Notes: generated by a model from the letters alone, not told the origin. A stretch of DNA of 64,000 nucleotides from Flavobacterium sp. MDT1-60 (GCF_014844035.1 NZ_CP062159.1:496001-560000); one strand, 5' to 3'; counted from the stretch's first letter, positions 53,773 through 63,509 are shown. Numbers and translations: made by a program.

Positions 53773-55290
53773 ATGAAGGAGCAATACGATGTTGTAATTG
53801 TAGGCAGCGGACTGGGCGGTTTAGTTTCAGCCATTATTATGGCAAAAGAAGGCTATAGTGTTTGTGTGCTCGAAAAAAACAATCAATACGGTGGAAATCT
53901 ACAAACTTTTGTACGCGATAAAACCATTTTTGATACCGGAATTCATTATATCGGAGGTTTAAGTGAAGGTCAAAATCTCTATAAATATTTCAAATATTTG
54001 GGAATTATGGATCATTTAAATCTGAAGAAATTAGATGAAAATGGTTTTGATATGATCTCTTTTGAAGACGATCAAAATGAATATCCGCATGCACAAGGTT
54101 ATGAAAATTTTGTAAAACAATTAGAATATTTTTTTCCTGAAGAAAGAGAAAATCTTGAGGAATACTGTACTAAACTACGAACGATTTGTGACTCATTTCC
54201 ACTTTACAATTTAAAATGGGAAGGCAAATATGACAATGCTATTTTAGAATTAAACGCAAAAGATATAATCGACAATAGTACTCAAAATGACAAGCTAAAA
54301 GCTGTTTTGGCGGGAAGCAATTTTCTGTATGCGGGTATTCCGGATAAATCACCATTTTATGTTCACGCGCTTTCAGTAAACTCCTATATACAAAGTTCCT
54401 GGCGTTGTATTAATGGCGGAAGCCAGATTACAAAACAACTCTTAAAACAACTCAAAAAACACGGTGGGGAATTTTATAAATACAAAGAAGTTACTCGTTT
54501 TAATATTGAAAACAACAAAGTAACAGGTGTAGAAATGAAAGACGGTACTCAGGTTTCCGGCATTCGTTTTATCTCTAATATAGATCCCAAAATTACACTG
54601 AAACTAGTTGGCGAAGAGCATTTCAGAAAAGCATTTTATAGCCGAATTCAAAGTCTTGAAGGTGTTATTTCAGCTTTTAGTTTATATCTTGTTTTTAAGC
54701 CTGAAACTTTCAAATACATTAATCATAATCATTATCATTTTAAGAAAAGCAGTGAAGTCTGGAATGCTCATGATTACGACGAAGATTCATGGCCAAAAGC
54801 TTTTATGGCTTCCATGAATGCTTCAAAAAAACAAGAAGAATGGGCAGAAGGCATGACTTTCATTACTTATATGAAATATGACGATGTAGCTCCGTGGATG
54901 AATACTTTTAATACAACTGCAGAAGAAAATGATCGTGGCGAAAGCTATGAGGAATTTAAAACCAGAAAAACATCTAAATTTCTTGATGAAATTGAACTAA
55001 AATTTCCAGGAATAAAAGATTGTATTCGGTCAATTCATACTTCGACGCCGCTTTCTTATCGGGATTATATTGGAGGACATAATGGTAATATGTATGGTTA
55101 TGTGAAAGATTCCAGCAACCCGATGAAAACTCTTATTCCGTCAAAAACCAAATTAGACAATCTTTATCTTACCGGACAAAGCATCAACATGCATGGTGTT
55201 TTGGGGGTAACTATCGGAGCTGTCGTAACCTGTTCTGAAATTCTTGGGAAAGAATATTTAGTAACCATAATCAATCAGGCATCTGAATAA
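53773..55290 (+). CDS. phytoene-desaturase-like FAD oxidoreductase (second copy)
   Basis: 505 aa. FAD loop IVGSGLGGLVSAIIMAKEGY (~8-27), VLEKNNQYGGNLQTF, and LYLTGQSINMHGVLGVTIGA at the C-terminus. Related to the gene at 30168. Starts one base after the exporter's stop codon. Two copies suggest one works on each half of the pigment, or two successive oxidations. Confidence 0.85.
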   Translation: MKEQYDVVIVGSGLGGLVSAIIMAKEGYSVCVLEKNNQYGGNLQTFVRDKTIFDTGIHYIGGLSEGQNLYKYFKYLGIMDHLNLKKLDENGFDMISFEDDQNEYPHAQGYENFVKQLEYFFPEERENLEEYCTKLRTICDSFPLYNLKWEGKYDNAILELNAKDIIDNSTQNDKLKAVLAGSNFLYAGIPDKSPFYVHALSVNSYIQSSWRCINGGSQITKQLLKQLKKHGGEFYKYKEVTRFNIENNKVTGVEMKDGTQVSGIRFISNIDPKITLKLVGEEHFRKAFYSRIQSLEGVISAFSLYLVFKPETFKYINHNHYHFKKSSEVWNAHDYDEDSWPKAFMASMNASKKQEEWAEGMTFITYMKYDDVAPWMNTFNTTAEENDRGESYEEFKTRKTSKFLDEIELKFPGIKDCIRSIHTSTPLSYRDYIGGHNGNMYGYVKDSSNPMKTLIPSKTKLDNLYLTGQSINMHGVLGVTIGAVVTCSEILGKEYLVTIINQASE

Positions 55291-55301
55291 AAAATGTGTA
55301 T

Positions 55302-56966
55302 ATGAAAAGCCGAATTAATTTATTTTTATTCGTTAGTCTTTTATTGATGTTGGCATCTTGCGGAACATCAAAATCTATGCGTCATGAGCCTGAGATTTCA
55401 AAATATAATACTGCAAAACCTACTGTAACTAAACAATCGCCTACTGTTTTTGTATCAGGAAAAAATTCACTTTTAAAAAACAAACAAGGTCTTTGGGAAT
55501 TATATGTCGAAGGTGATCCTTTAGAAATTGGTGTTACTACCGGCGCTTTATCTGATTCTCTTTTAAAAAAACAGGAGGATATCTTTTTTTCTAAAATCGA
55601 AGATATCGTTCCATCAAAATTTCAGCAGAAATTGCTTCGCCAATTTCTAAAATGGTACAATCGGAAATTATACACCAATGTTCCTGAAGAATATCAAACT
55701 GAAATTTATGGCGTTTCTCAATACACTTCAAATAATTTTGATAATATCGCACCGCAATACCAACGCAATTTATATTTGCATGCCGCACACGACATTGGTC
55801 ATGCCTTACAAGATTTGGCTTTGGTTGGCTGTTCGTCTTTTGCAGCCTGGGGCGAGAAATCTGAAGATGGTAATTTAATTCTTGGGCGTAATTTTGATTT
55901 TTATGTGAATGACGCTTTCGCGGAAAATAAAATCATAGCCTTTATAAAACCGGAACAAGGTCATAATTTTATGATGGTAACATGGCCCGGCATGATCGGT
56001 GCAGTTTCAGGAATGAATCAACAAGGTTTGACAGTTACTATCAACGCCGGAAAATCAGAAATTCCGCTGAGCGCCAAAACACCTATTTCGATTTTGACCC
56101 GTGAAATTTTACAGCACGCTCAAAATATTGAAGAAGCAATTATAATCGCCAGGAAAAGAAAAGTCTTTGTTTCTGAATCTATTATGGTTGGAAGCGCCCA
56201 AGAAAATAAAGCTGTTTTAATTGAAGTTTCACCCAAAAAGATGGATGTTTATGATGTTGCAAATAGTAATCAATTAGTTTGTTCGAATCATTTTCAGAGT
56301 GAAGCTTTCAAAAATGATGAACGAAATCAGGTACAAATTAAAGACAGTCATTCAAAATATCGCCTTGACAGAATGCAGGAACTTTTAGATGAAAATCCAA
56401 AAATGAATCCAAAAATTGCTTCTGAAATTCTTCGAAATAAAGAAGGTTTAAAAGATATTTCATTGGGGTATGGAAATGAAAAAGCTTTGAATCAATTGCT
56501 GGCGCATCACGGAATTATTTTTAAACCAAAAGAAAAACTGGTTTGGGTTTCAGCAAATCCGTTTCAATTGGGTGAATTTGTATGTTACAATCTGGATTTT
56601 ATATTTAACAGAAAATCAAATTCAGCAATTTCATTAGAAGAGGAAAATTTAAATATTGCCGAAGATCCCTTTATTAGAACTGAAGCTTTTCAAAATTATA
56701 AAAAATTCAAAGTTGAAAATCACCAATTCGATTTGTATCTGAAAAACAAGGAAAAGGTTTCTTCTGACTTTATTCAGCATTACCAATCTTTAAACCCTGA
56801 TTATTGGGTTGTATATTACAAAGCAGGGTTGTACTTTTATCAAAAAAAAGAATTCCGCGCTGCTCAGGCTAATTTTGAAAAAGCTTTGACCAAAGAAATT
56901 ACTACCGCTCCTGAAAAAGCAAAAATTGAAAAATATTTAAAAAAACTCAAAAGAAAATTACAATGA
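55302..56966 (+). CDS. C45/NAAA-type N-terminal-nucleophile acyltransferase or hydrolase, lipoprotein
   Basis: 554 aa from ATG 55302 (an in-frame GTG 6 bp earlier is less likely). Lipobox LMLASC gives Cys20. The penicillin-acyltransferase-like core spans ~65-430, with predicted nucleophile Cys177 in LVGCSSFAAWG after self-cleavage, followed by DGNLILGRNFDFY. C-terminal TPR-like helices (AGLYFYQKKEFRAAQANFEKAL). It could form or cut an ester/amide on the pigment outside the cytoplasm. Overlaps the next gene by 4 bp. Confidence 0.82.
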   Translation: MKSRINLFLFVSLLLMLASCGTSKSMRHEPEISKYNTAKPTVTKQSPTVFVSGKNSLLKNKQGLWELYVEGDPLEIGVTTGALSDSLLKKQEDIFFSKIEDIVPSKFQQKLLRQFLKWYNRKLYTNVPEEYQTEIYGVSQYTSNNFDNIAPQYQRNLYLHAAHDIGHALQDLALVGCSSFAAWGEKSEDGNLILGRNFDFYVNDAFAENKIIAFIKPEQGHNFMMVTWPGMIGAVSGMNQQGLTVTINAGKSEIPLSAKTPISILTREILQHAQNIEEAIIIARKRKVFVSESIMVGSAQENKAVLIEVSPKKMDVYDVANSNQLVCSNHFQSEAFKNDERNQVQIKDSHSKYRLDRMQELLDENPKMNPKIASEILRNKEGLKDISLGYGNEKALNQLLAHHGIIFKPKEKLVWVSANPFQLGEFVCYNLDFIFNRKSNSAISLEEENLNIAEDPFIRTEAFQNYKKFKVENHQFDLYLKNKEKVSSDFIQHYQSLNPDYWVVYYKAGLYFYQKKEFRAAQANFEKALTKEITTAPEKAKIEKYLKKLKRKLQ

Positions 56967-58252
56967 TTCCAGCGATAGAAAAAAATTCTTTAGACGAAAT
57001 TAAAATTTTTCAGGAACAAAAATTAGCAGAACTTTTAACATATATCAGTGAGAATTCTCCTTTTTATAAACGCCTTTTTGCTGGAAGAAATATTGATATC
57101 TCAACGATAAAAACACTTGAAGATTTACAATATTTGCCTGTTACCACAAAAGAAGATTTACAACAATATAATGATGATTTTGTGTGTGTGCCACAACATA
57201 AAATTATTGATTATGCTTCGACTTCAGGGACTTTAGGTGATCCGGTAACTTTTGGTTTAACCGACTCTGACCTGGATCGTTTGGCCTATAATGAAGCCAT
57301 TTCTTTTGCCTGCGCTGGAATTGCAGAAGGCGATGTCGTTCAATTAATGACTACAATCGACCGAAAATTTATGGCTGGTCTGGCGTATTTTTTAGGCTTA
57401 AGAAAATTAAAGGTTGGGGTCATTCGCGTTGGCGCCGGAATTCCGGAATTGCAATGGGATTCGATTTTAAAATACAAACCTTCTTATTTAATTACTGTTC
57501 CGTCTTTTCTTTTGAAATTGATTGAATATGCCGAAATTCACGGAATAGACTATAATAATTCAAGCATAAAAGGTGCCATCTGCATTGGAGAATCGTTGAG
57601 AGATCAGGATTTTTCTATGAATACCTTATCCAAAAAAATTGCAGAAAAATGGAATATTAAGTTATTCTCCACTTACGCTTCAACTGAAATGAGCACCGCT
57701 TTTACAGAATGCGAACACGGAATAGGCGGGCACCATCATCCGGAATTAATTATTGTTGAAGTATTGGACGAAAATAATATACCTGTAAAAAATGGCGAAG
57801 CTGGAGAATTGACTTTCACCACTTTAGGAATTGAAGCTATGCCTTTGTTACGTTTTAAAACTGGCGATATTGTGCAGCTTCACGATGAACCTTGTGCTTG
57901 CGGAAGAAATACTTTGCGTGTTGGCCCGGTTGTTGGCCGTAAAAAACAAATGATTAAATATAAAGGAACAACGCTATATCCGCCAGCGATGAATGATGTT
58001 TTGAGTGGTTTTGACAATATCGAAAATCATCTTATCGAAATTTCTACCAACGATTTAGGAACGGATGAAATTCTGATAAAAATTGCCGTAAAAAATCAAA
58101 CACCTGAATTTCTTCAGGAAATAAAAGACCACTTCAGGGCCAAATTAAGAGTAACTCCAAAAATAGAATTCGCTTCAAAAGAAACTTTAAATCCGTTGGT
58201 TTTTAATCCGATGAGTCGAAAACCAATTCGGTTTTTTGATTATAGAACTTGA
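56963..58252 (+). CDS. PaaK-like AMP-forming acyl ligase
   Basis: 429 aa. AMP motif YASTSGTLGDPVTFG (~84-98), then STYASTEMSTAFTECE and FKTGDIVQLHDEPCACGRN, phenylacetate-CoA-ligase type. Closest fit in the pathway is activation of p-coumarate made by TAL, for loading on an ACP. Last gene of the plus-strand cluster; the repeat at 58259 follows. Confidence 0.85.
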   Translation: MIPAIEKNSLDEIKIFQEQKLAELLTYISENSPFYKRLFAGRNIDISTIKTLEDLQYLPVTTKEDLQQYNDDFVCVPQHKIIDYASTSGTLGDPVTFGLTDSDLDRLAYNEAISFACAGIAEGDVVQLMTTIDRKFMAGLAYFLGLRKLKVGVIRVGAGIPELQWDSILKYKPSYLITVPSFLLKLIEYAEIHGIDYNNSSIKGAICIGESLRDQDFSMNTLSKKIAEKWNIKLFSTYASTEMSTAFTECEHGIGGHHHPELIIVEVLDENNIPVKNGEAGELTFTTLGIEAMPLLRFKTGDIVQLHDEPCACGRNTLRVGPVVGRKKQMIKYKGTTLYPPAMNDVLSGFDNIENHLIEISTNDLGTDEILIKIAVKNQTPEFLQEIKDHFRAKLRVTPKIEFASKETLNPLVFNPMSRKPIRFFDYRT

Positions 58253-58258
58253 TTTAAG

Positions 58259-58342
58259 TTGCAAAGGTTCAGAGGCACAAAGGCTGTTAATCAGCCAGAT
58301 AAAAAACCCTTGGACCTTTGTTGCTTTGTCCCTTTGCACCTC
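58259..58342. repeat. GCAAAGG-type imperfect inverted repeat
   Basis: Left GCAAAGGTTCAGAGGCACAAAGG, right CCTTTGTTGCTTTGTCCCTTTGCACC, with an inner hairpin GGCTG-TTAAT-CAGCC (58282-58296). May act as transcript end for the pigment cluster, since no clear T-tailed terminator was seen. Confidence 0.6.
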
Positions 58343-58370
58343 GAATTGCGTAAATTCGATTAAAAAGTTG

Positions 58371-58378
58371 TAATTTTG
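58371..58378 (+). promoter_or_regulatory. -7 box of dusB
   Basis: TAATTTTG, exact TAnnTTTG, with TTG at 58346-58348 about 22 bp before it. Supports ATG 58394, not the in-frame TTG at 58376. Confidence 0.55.
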
Positions 58379-58393
58379 CACAAAATATTGAAG

Positions 58394-59386
58394 ATGGTCA
58401 AGATTGGCAACATAGAATTACCCGAATTTCCTTTATTACTAGCACCGATGGAAGACGTGAGCGATCCGCCGTTTCGCAGATTATGCAAAACGCATGGCGC
58501 TGACATGATGTACTCTGAATTTATTTCGTCGGAAGGATTGATTCGTGATGCTATCAAAAGTCGAATGAAGTTGGATATTTTTGATTACGAACGTCCGGTT
58601 GGAATTCAGATTTTTGGTGGAGATGAAGAAGCAATGGCACTTTCCTCTAAAATTGTTTCTACCGTAAAACCAGATTTAGTGGACATCAATTTTGGATGTC
58701 CGGTAAAAAAAGTAGTTTGTAAAGGTGCCGGAGCAGGCGTTTTGAAAGATGTAGATTTAATGGTGCGTTTAACGAAAGCCGTTATCAGAAGTACTGATTT
58801 GCCAGTTACTGTAAAAACCCGTTTAGGCTGGGACGAAAGCTCGATTAATATTGATGAAGTTGCCGAAAGGCTTCAGGATATTGGTGTTCAGGCTTTGACT
58901 ATTCACGCCAGAACCCGTGCCCAAATGTACAAAGGCCACGCCGACTGGTCGCACATTGCACGTGTAAAAAACAATCCTAGAATTACAATGCCTATTTTTG
59001 GAAATGGCGATATCGACAGTCCTGAAAAAGCATTAAAATATAAAAATGAATACGGTATTGACGGTATTATGATTGGTCGTGCTGCGATTGGTTATCCATG
59101 GATTTTTAATGAAATCAAACATTTCTTTAAAACCGGAGAACACTTACCTGCTCCAACCGTTATCGATCGCGTAGAAGCTGCCAGAAACCATTTAATGTGG
59201 TCAATGGAATGGAAAGGCGAACGTTTAGGAATCGTTGAAATGCGTCGTCATTATACCAATTATTTCAAAGGAATTCATTCGTTTAAAGAATACAAACAAA
59301 AGTTAGTTACAACTGATGCTCCTGAAGATTTGTTTGCGGTTATGAAAGAAATCGAACAGGTTTATGATGGATATGAATTTGCTTAA
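58394..59386 (+). CDS. dusB: tRNA-dihydrouridine synthase (DusB type)
   Basis: 330 aa. TIM-barrel FMN enzyme: LLLAPMEDVSDPPFRRLCK, DINFGCPVKKVVCKGAGAG with the active Cys, IHARTRAQMYKGHADW, GNGDIDSPEKA and GIDGIMIGRAAIGYPW. Reduces uridine in the D-loop of tRNA with NADPH. Own promoter and terminator, so separate from the pigment cluster. Confidence 0.95.
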   Translation: MVKIGNIELPEFPLLLAPMEDVSDPPFRRLCKTHGADMMYSEFISSEGLIRDAIKSRMKLDIFDYERPVGIQIFGGDEEAMALSSKIVSTVKPDLVDINFGCPVKKVVCKGAGAGVLKDVDLMVRLTKAVIRSTDLPVTVKTRLGWDESSINIDEVAERLQDIGVQALTIHARTRAQMYKGHADWSHIARVKNNPRITMPIFGNGDIDSPEKALKYKNEYGIDGIMIGRAAIGYPWIFNEIKHFFKTGEHLPAPTVIDRVEAARNHLMWSMEWKGERLGIVEMRRHYTNYFKGIHSFKEYKQKLVTTDAPEDLFAVMKEIEQVYDGYEFA

Positions 59387-59394
59387 AAAACATA

Positions 59395-59427
59395 AAAAAA
59401 GACCTTCAAATGAAGGTCTTTTTTATT
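59395..59427 (+). terminator. intrinsic terminator after dusB
   Basis: GACCTTC-AAAT-GAAGGTC stem with A-run before and T-run after. Its right half GAAGGTCTTTTTTATT (59412-59427) is repeated exactly at 60118-60133. Confidence 0.85.
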
Positions 59428-59432
59428 ATTTA

Positions 59433-59708
59433 CTAATCATCATAATGAAAACGACATTGTAAAATTATACATTTTTGATCGACTCCTTTCGTTCCTGAAA
59501 CTTTATAAACAAGTCTATGTTCTCCTGCAATTCGGCGGGACCAAAAACTTTTTAAATCATGCCTTAAAGGTTCTGGCTTTCCAATTCCTTTAAAAGGATT
59601 TTCACGAATAGATTTTATTAGTTCTTTTATTTTTATCGCAGTATCTGTATCGTTTTCTAACCAATATTCAAATTCTTCCCAGGCATTTTTTGTAAAACAA
59701 ATGTCCAT
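59433..59708 (-). CDS. yoeB: YoeB/Txe-family mRNA-cleaving toxin
   Basis: 91 aa, usual length. YoeB signature: WEEFEYWLENDTDTAIKIKELI, NPFKGIGKPEPL, FWSRRIAGEHRLVYKV and CRFHYDD at the C-terminus with the catalytic His and Arg. Cuts mRNA at the ribosome when freed from its antitoxin. Lies 5 bp after the antitoxin gene. Confidence 0.93.
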   Translation of the reverse strand: MDICFTKNAWEEFEYWLENDTDTAIKIKELIKSIRENPFKGIGKPEPLRHDLKSFWSRRIAGEHRLVYKVSGTKGVDQKCIILQCRFHYDD

Positions 59709-59713
59709 ATACT

Positions 59714-59971
59714 CTAAAGTTCATCTAATTTAAAGTTCATAAGTTTCCCATTTTCCATTTGTTCTATAGATTCTGAAAGTCTATTTCTATTTGCTTTGGT
59801 TGATAATAAATGCTGCGTTTCTAATATCGAATTATATTCCTTCATAGAAATTATTACAACCGCATCCTCTTCTGTATTTCTCGGAACAACAATTACTTCT
59901 GATGATTCAGAAACTTCATCAAAATAATTTTTTATATTTTTTCTTAATGTTGATATTGTAATTGCTTTCAT
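59714..59971 (-). CDS. yefM: YefM/Phd-family antitoxin
   Basis: 85 aa. N-terminal DNA-binding fold [17 protein letters not shown] and [21 protein letters not shown], then a flexible C-terminal tail that wraps the toxin. Binds YoeB and its own promoter. First gene of the pair, as usual. Confidence 0.93.
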   Translation of the reverse strand: MKAITISTLRKNIKNYFDEVSESSEVIVVPRNTEEDAVVIISMKEYNSILETQHLLSTKANRNRLSESIEQMENGKLMNFKLDEL

Positions 59972-60054
59972 AATTTGGTACTTTCTATTGTACGTTCAAA
60001 GGTACGATATTTTAGATTTCAAAATTTGATTTGTAAAATATTTAACTTTTAACT

Positions 60055-60133
60055 AAAAGACCCTCAATTTAGACTACGTCCAAAATAGTGCGTTACTTTT
60101 TGGGTTCAGTCGAAATCGAAGGTCTTTTTTATT
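60055..60133. terminator. split terminator-like stem 3' of the MATE gene
   Basis: AAAAGACC (60055-60062) pairs with GGTCTTTT (60121-60128) across 58 bp. The right side carries the exact 16-bp copy of the dusB terminator half. It may still end the minus-strand MATE transcript. Confidence 0.55.
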
Positions 60134-60142
60134 TTTATTTAA

Positions 60143-61570
60143 TTAAACCTGAATACGTTTCCATCTTCCTCTTTTATAAAGGACAATTCCCGCTAAGGTA
60201 ATCGCGGTTTCTGCAACCGGAATCGCAATAAAAACGCCTGTTGGTCCCATATTAAAGTGTTTAGCCAATACATAAGCTAAGGGAATTTGGAACAACCAAA
60301 ATCCGAAGAAGTTAATTCCGGTTGGTGTCCAGGTATCTCCTGCTCCATTGAAGGTATTGATCAAAACCATTCCAATTCCGTAGAAAACAAATCCGATACT
60401 CATAATCTGCAATGCTTCAATGGCAACTGTTTTGACCATTTCGTCGTTTGTAAAAAATGAAATGATGTATTTTCCAAAAACTAACGTGATGATCATGATT
60501 GTCGCCATAAAAATGACGTTGTATTTTGCTGTCGTAAAAACAGATTTTTCAGCACGATCAATTTGTTTCGCTCCCAGATTCTGTCCAACCAAAGTTGCGG
60601 CTGCATTACTCAGTCCCCAAGCCGGAAGTATAAAAAACATCATAATTCTAAGTGCGGTCTGATAACCGGCTGAACCATGATCACCACCAGTTGTAGCAAC
60701 CAATTGCGCTAGAAAAATCCAGCTGCAAGAAGCAATAACGAATTGTAAAATTCCTGGAGCTGCTATCTTCACTAAGGCTTTTATCTGCTTAAAATCAGGA
60801 ATAAAGTAAGAGACATAAATCCTCAAAACTCCATTACCAAAAAACAAATGATACACTTGGTATAATACGCCAAAGCTTCTTCCCAATGTTGTTGCCAAAG
60901 CAGCACCCACTAATCCAAAAGCTGGAATAGGTCCTAACCCGTTAATCAAAATTGGACATAAAATAATATTACAGATATTCGCCAACCATAAACTTTTCAT
61001 GGCAATTGCAGCATTTCCGGCACCACGGAATATTCCGTTAATTAAGAATAAAAGCATGATGCATAAACTGCTTCCAATCATAATTTGTGTAAATCGGAAA
61101 CCGTGTTCGGCAGCTTCAACAGATGCTCCCATCAAAATCAGAATATCTTTGGCATAAATAACGCCCAGAATGCTCATTACGCTATTGACTGCAAAAGCAA
61201 TAATAATGGCCTGCATTCCGGCCTTCGCAGCAGCGACTGGATCTTTTTCTCCAATACGTCGCGCCACAACAGCCGTTGCTGCCATACTCATTCCGATCGC
61301 CAAAGAATAAATAATTGTTAGTACCGATTCGGTTAAACCTACGGTTTGAATGGCGAAACTGCTGTGCTCTAAATGTCCTACGAAATATAAATCGACTAAA
61401 GCAAAAACAGATTCCATCATCATTTCCAAAACCATCGGAATGGCTAATAAAATAACGGCTTTTTTTATGCTTCCGGCAGTGTAATCAAACGATTCGTTGC
61501 CTTTGAGTGCTTGTTTTAAAGTGGTAAAAATTTTAGAAAATAAACTTTTTTGTATTATTGTTTCTGTCAT
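60143..61570 (-). CDS. MATE-family efflux transporter
   Basis: 475 aa with 12 membrane helices in two related halves. MATE traits: AIPMVLEMMMESVFALVDLYFVG at the start, AATAVVARRIGEKDPVAA, and in the second half GLSNAAATLVGQNLGAKQ. Exports drugs or metabolites with sodium or proton. Not part of the pigment cluster by position (opposite strand, beyond dusB). Confidence 0.93.
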   Translation of the reverse strand: MTETIIQKSLFSKIFTTLKQALKGNESFDYTAGSIKKAVILLAIPMVLEMMMESVFALVDLYFVGHLEHSSFAIQTVGLTESVLTIIYSLAIGMSMAATAVVARRIGEKDPVAAAKAGMQAIIIAFAVNSVMSILGVIYAKDILILMGASVEAAEHGFRFTQIMIGSSLCIMLLFLINGIFRGAGNAAIAMKSLWLANICNIILCPILINGLGPIPAFGLVGAALATTLGRSFGVLYQVYHLFFGNGVLRIYVSYFIPDFKQIKALVKIAAPGILQFVIASCSWIFLAQLVATTGGDHGSAGYQTALRIMMFFILPAWGLSNAAATLVGQNLGAKQIDRAEKSVFTTAKYNVIFMATIMIITLVFGKYIISFFTNDEMVKTVAIEALQIMSIGFVFYGIGMVLINTFNGAGDTWTPTGINFFGFWLFQIPLAYVLAKHFNMGPTGVFIAIPVAETAITLAGIVLYKRGRWKRIQV

Positions 61571-61740
61571 GATATAATAGGATAAATGATAAAATTGGTC
61601 CAGATTAAATTATCTGAACACGAGAAAAAAAACGTAAGTATCCTAATTATTAAAAAATAAAAATAGGATTAGGCAGAAACAATCATATGCTGTAGATTTT
61701 TAAGACGATAAATATAGGTAATATTTTTTAACAAGAAATA

Positions 61741-62940
61741 TTAATCTAACAGCTTTTTACTTACTCGGCTACTGGCAATTAAAGAAGCCACAAAACCAAG
61801 TGAAACAATTGTTCCCATTACGATGAGTACGTTTTCTAAAGTAAAAACGACAGGATATGCCAAAGTTGGTGTCAGCATTATAAGATTATACTTTTGTTGC
61901 AAAACAACCATAATAATCCCTAGGGCTAGACCTATAATTCCTCCTAAAATGCTTAATAAAGTTCCCTGAAGCATAAATATTTTTCGAAGACTTTTGATTT
62001 CTGTTCCGAGATTGAAAAGGGTTTTCAGATTTCCTTTTTTATCTAAAATCATCATGATTAAAGCACCAACCAAATTAAAAAGTGCTACAATAATTACCAA
62101 CGTAAAAATCAAATAAACAGCAATATTCTCTGTGTTGAGCATTTTATACAAAGACTCATTAAGTTGCGCTCTGTTTTTTATTGTGATTTTATTCTTGAAA
62201 ATGCTTTCCAGTTGAGATCGGATTGCATCTTCATTCGCGTTTTCTTTTAATTTGAGTTCAACTCCCGAAATCTGATTCGATTTGTACATCAATAATTCCT
62301 GTGCCAAACTTAAATCGGCAAAAACATATTTTGAATCTAAATCTTCGCTGATGGAATAAATCCCGACAGGTAAAACATCGGTTTTATTAAAAGCTTCTTC
62401 CGGATTTTCAAAGGCTCCTTTTCCTGGTTTCGGTGCGAATATTTGCAATGGGTTCTCAAAGTCAAGAATTCCCATAGAAAAATCTCTTGCAATTCCGTAA
62501 CCGACAACTACCTGATACGTATCTGGTTTCACCCATTGACCATTAAACAATTTCTTTCTGATATCGTTTACAACCGGATACAGACTGTCAACGCCTTTTA
62601 AGTAAGTAACTTGTTGTTTGTCTTTAAACAAAAACAAAACACGTTCTTCGATAATTTTGGTATACGAAGCAACGCCTTCTATTTTTTTAATTTCACTCTC
62701 CTGATTCGGCGTAATTAAAAATGATTTCCCAAGCGTGCTTGTAATTTTTAAATCGGGATCAATTTCATTGGTGAAGGAAAGACTGAATACTTTTAGTCCG
62801 CTAAAAACGGACAAAACCACAAACAAAGCCATTGTGCCAACAATAATTCCCATGCTGGCAATGCGATTAATAATATTGATAGCATTGTTTTTACTTCTGC
62901 TAAAAATGTAACGTTTGGCTATGTAAAGGGGGAAATTCAA
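61741..62940 (-). CDS. FtsX/LolE-like ABC transporter permease
   Basis: 399 aa. Starts MNFPLYIAKRYIFSRSKNNAINIINRI, first helix MGIIVGTMALFVVLSVFSG, a large periplasmic domain (~45-260) and three C-terminal helices. The layout of LolC/LolE/MacB permeases. Probably part of lipoprotein release. One base after rbfA. Confidence 0.9.
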   Translation of the reverse strand: MNFPLYIAKRYIFSRSKNNAINIINRIASMGIIVGTMALFVVLSVFSGLKVFSLSFTNEIDPDLKITSTLGKSFLITPNQESEIKKIEGVASYTKIIEERVLFLFKDKQQVTYLKGVDSLYPVVNDIRKKLFNGQWVKPDTYQVVVGYGIARDFSMGILDFENPLQIFAPKPGKGAFENPEEAFNKTDVLPVGIYSISEDLDSKYVFADLSLAQELLMYKSNQISGVELKLKENANEDAIRSQLESIFKNKITIKNRAQLNESLYKMLNTENIAVYLIFTLVIIVALFNLVGALIMMILDKKGNLKTLFNLGTEIKSLRKIFMLQGTLLSILGGIIGLALGIIMVVLQQKYNLIMLTPTLAYPVVFTLENVLIVMGTIVSLGFVASLIASSRVSKKLLD

Positions 62941-62941
62941 C

Positions 62942-63334
62942 TTATGATTTTCTTCTTTTTTCTAAAAGATCACGGTTTTCAATTGGGTTCTCTCTGTTTG
63001 ATAAAGCGTTATCAATTTTTTCGATATAATCTAATGAGTCATCGATAAAAAATACCAGGTTTGGTACACGACGCAATTGCAAACGTACACGTTGTGATAA
63101 ATCGTGTTTAATTAAGGTAGTATTTGATTTTATACCTTCTAAAGTTTCTTTTGCTTTTTCTTGTGGAAAAATGCTTAAATATACTGTTGCCACAGATAAA
63201 TCTGATGTAACGCTAACTTTGGATACCGAAATTACCAAATTATTAATTCCGTTTTTTCGCACTTCACCTTGCAAAATATCAACCAAATCTTTTTGGATGA
63301 CACCGCCTATTTTTTTCTGTCTATTTGTTTCCAT
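62942..63334 (-). CDS. rbfA: ribosome-binding factor A
   Basis: 130 aa. KH-like fold: METNRQKKIGGVIQKDLVDIL, VSKVSVTSDLSVATVYLSIF, and RVRLQLRRVPNLVFFIDDSLDY. Helps mature the 30S subunit. Begins the rbfA-permease transcript. Confidence 0.95.
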   Translation of the reverse strand: METNRQKKIGGVIQKDLVDILQGEVRKNGINNLVISVSKVSVTSDLSVATVYLSIFPQEKAKETLEGIKSNTTLIKHDLSQRVRLQLRRVPNLVFFIDDSLDYIEKIDNALSNRENPIENRDLLEKRRKS

Positions 63335-63484
63335 AGTGCAAAAATACTATTTTTAAATTTCACTCGATACAATTTCAATTGAACAATAGAATGATTTTTA
63401 CATTCTTACCTCTTTTTATTGCGTTTTTGATTCTTTTTTTGATGAAACCCTAATAAATGAGATCATTCCTCAAGGATCTCAATA

Positions 63485-63509
63485 CTGATAAAATCGTATT
63501 TTTTATCAG
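63485..63509. other. 9-bp-stem hairpin upstream of the CBS remnant
   Basis: CTGATAAAA-TCGTATT-TTTTATCAG. In the gap 63335-63550 between divergent genes. May be a regulatory or terminator hairpin. Confidence 0.4.
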
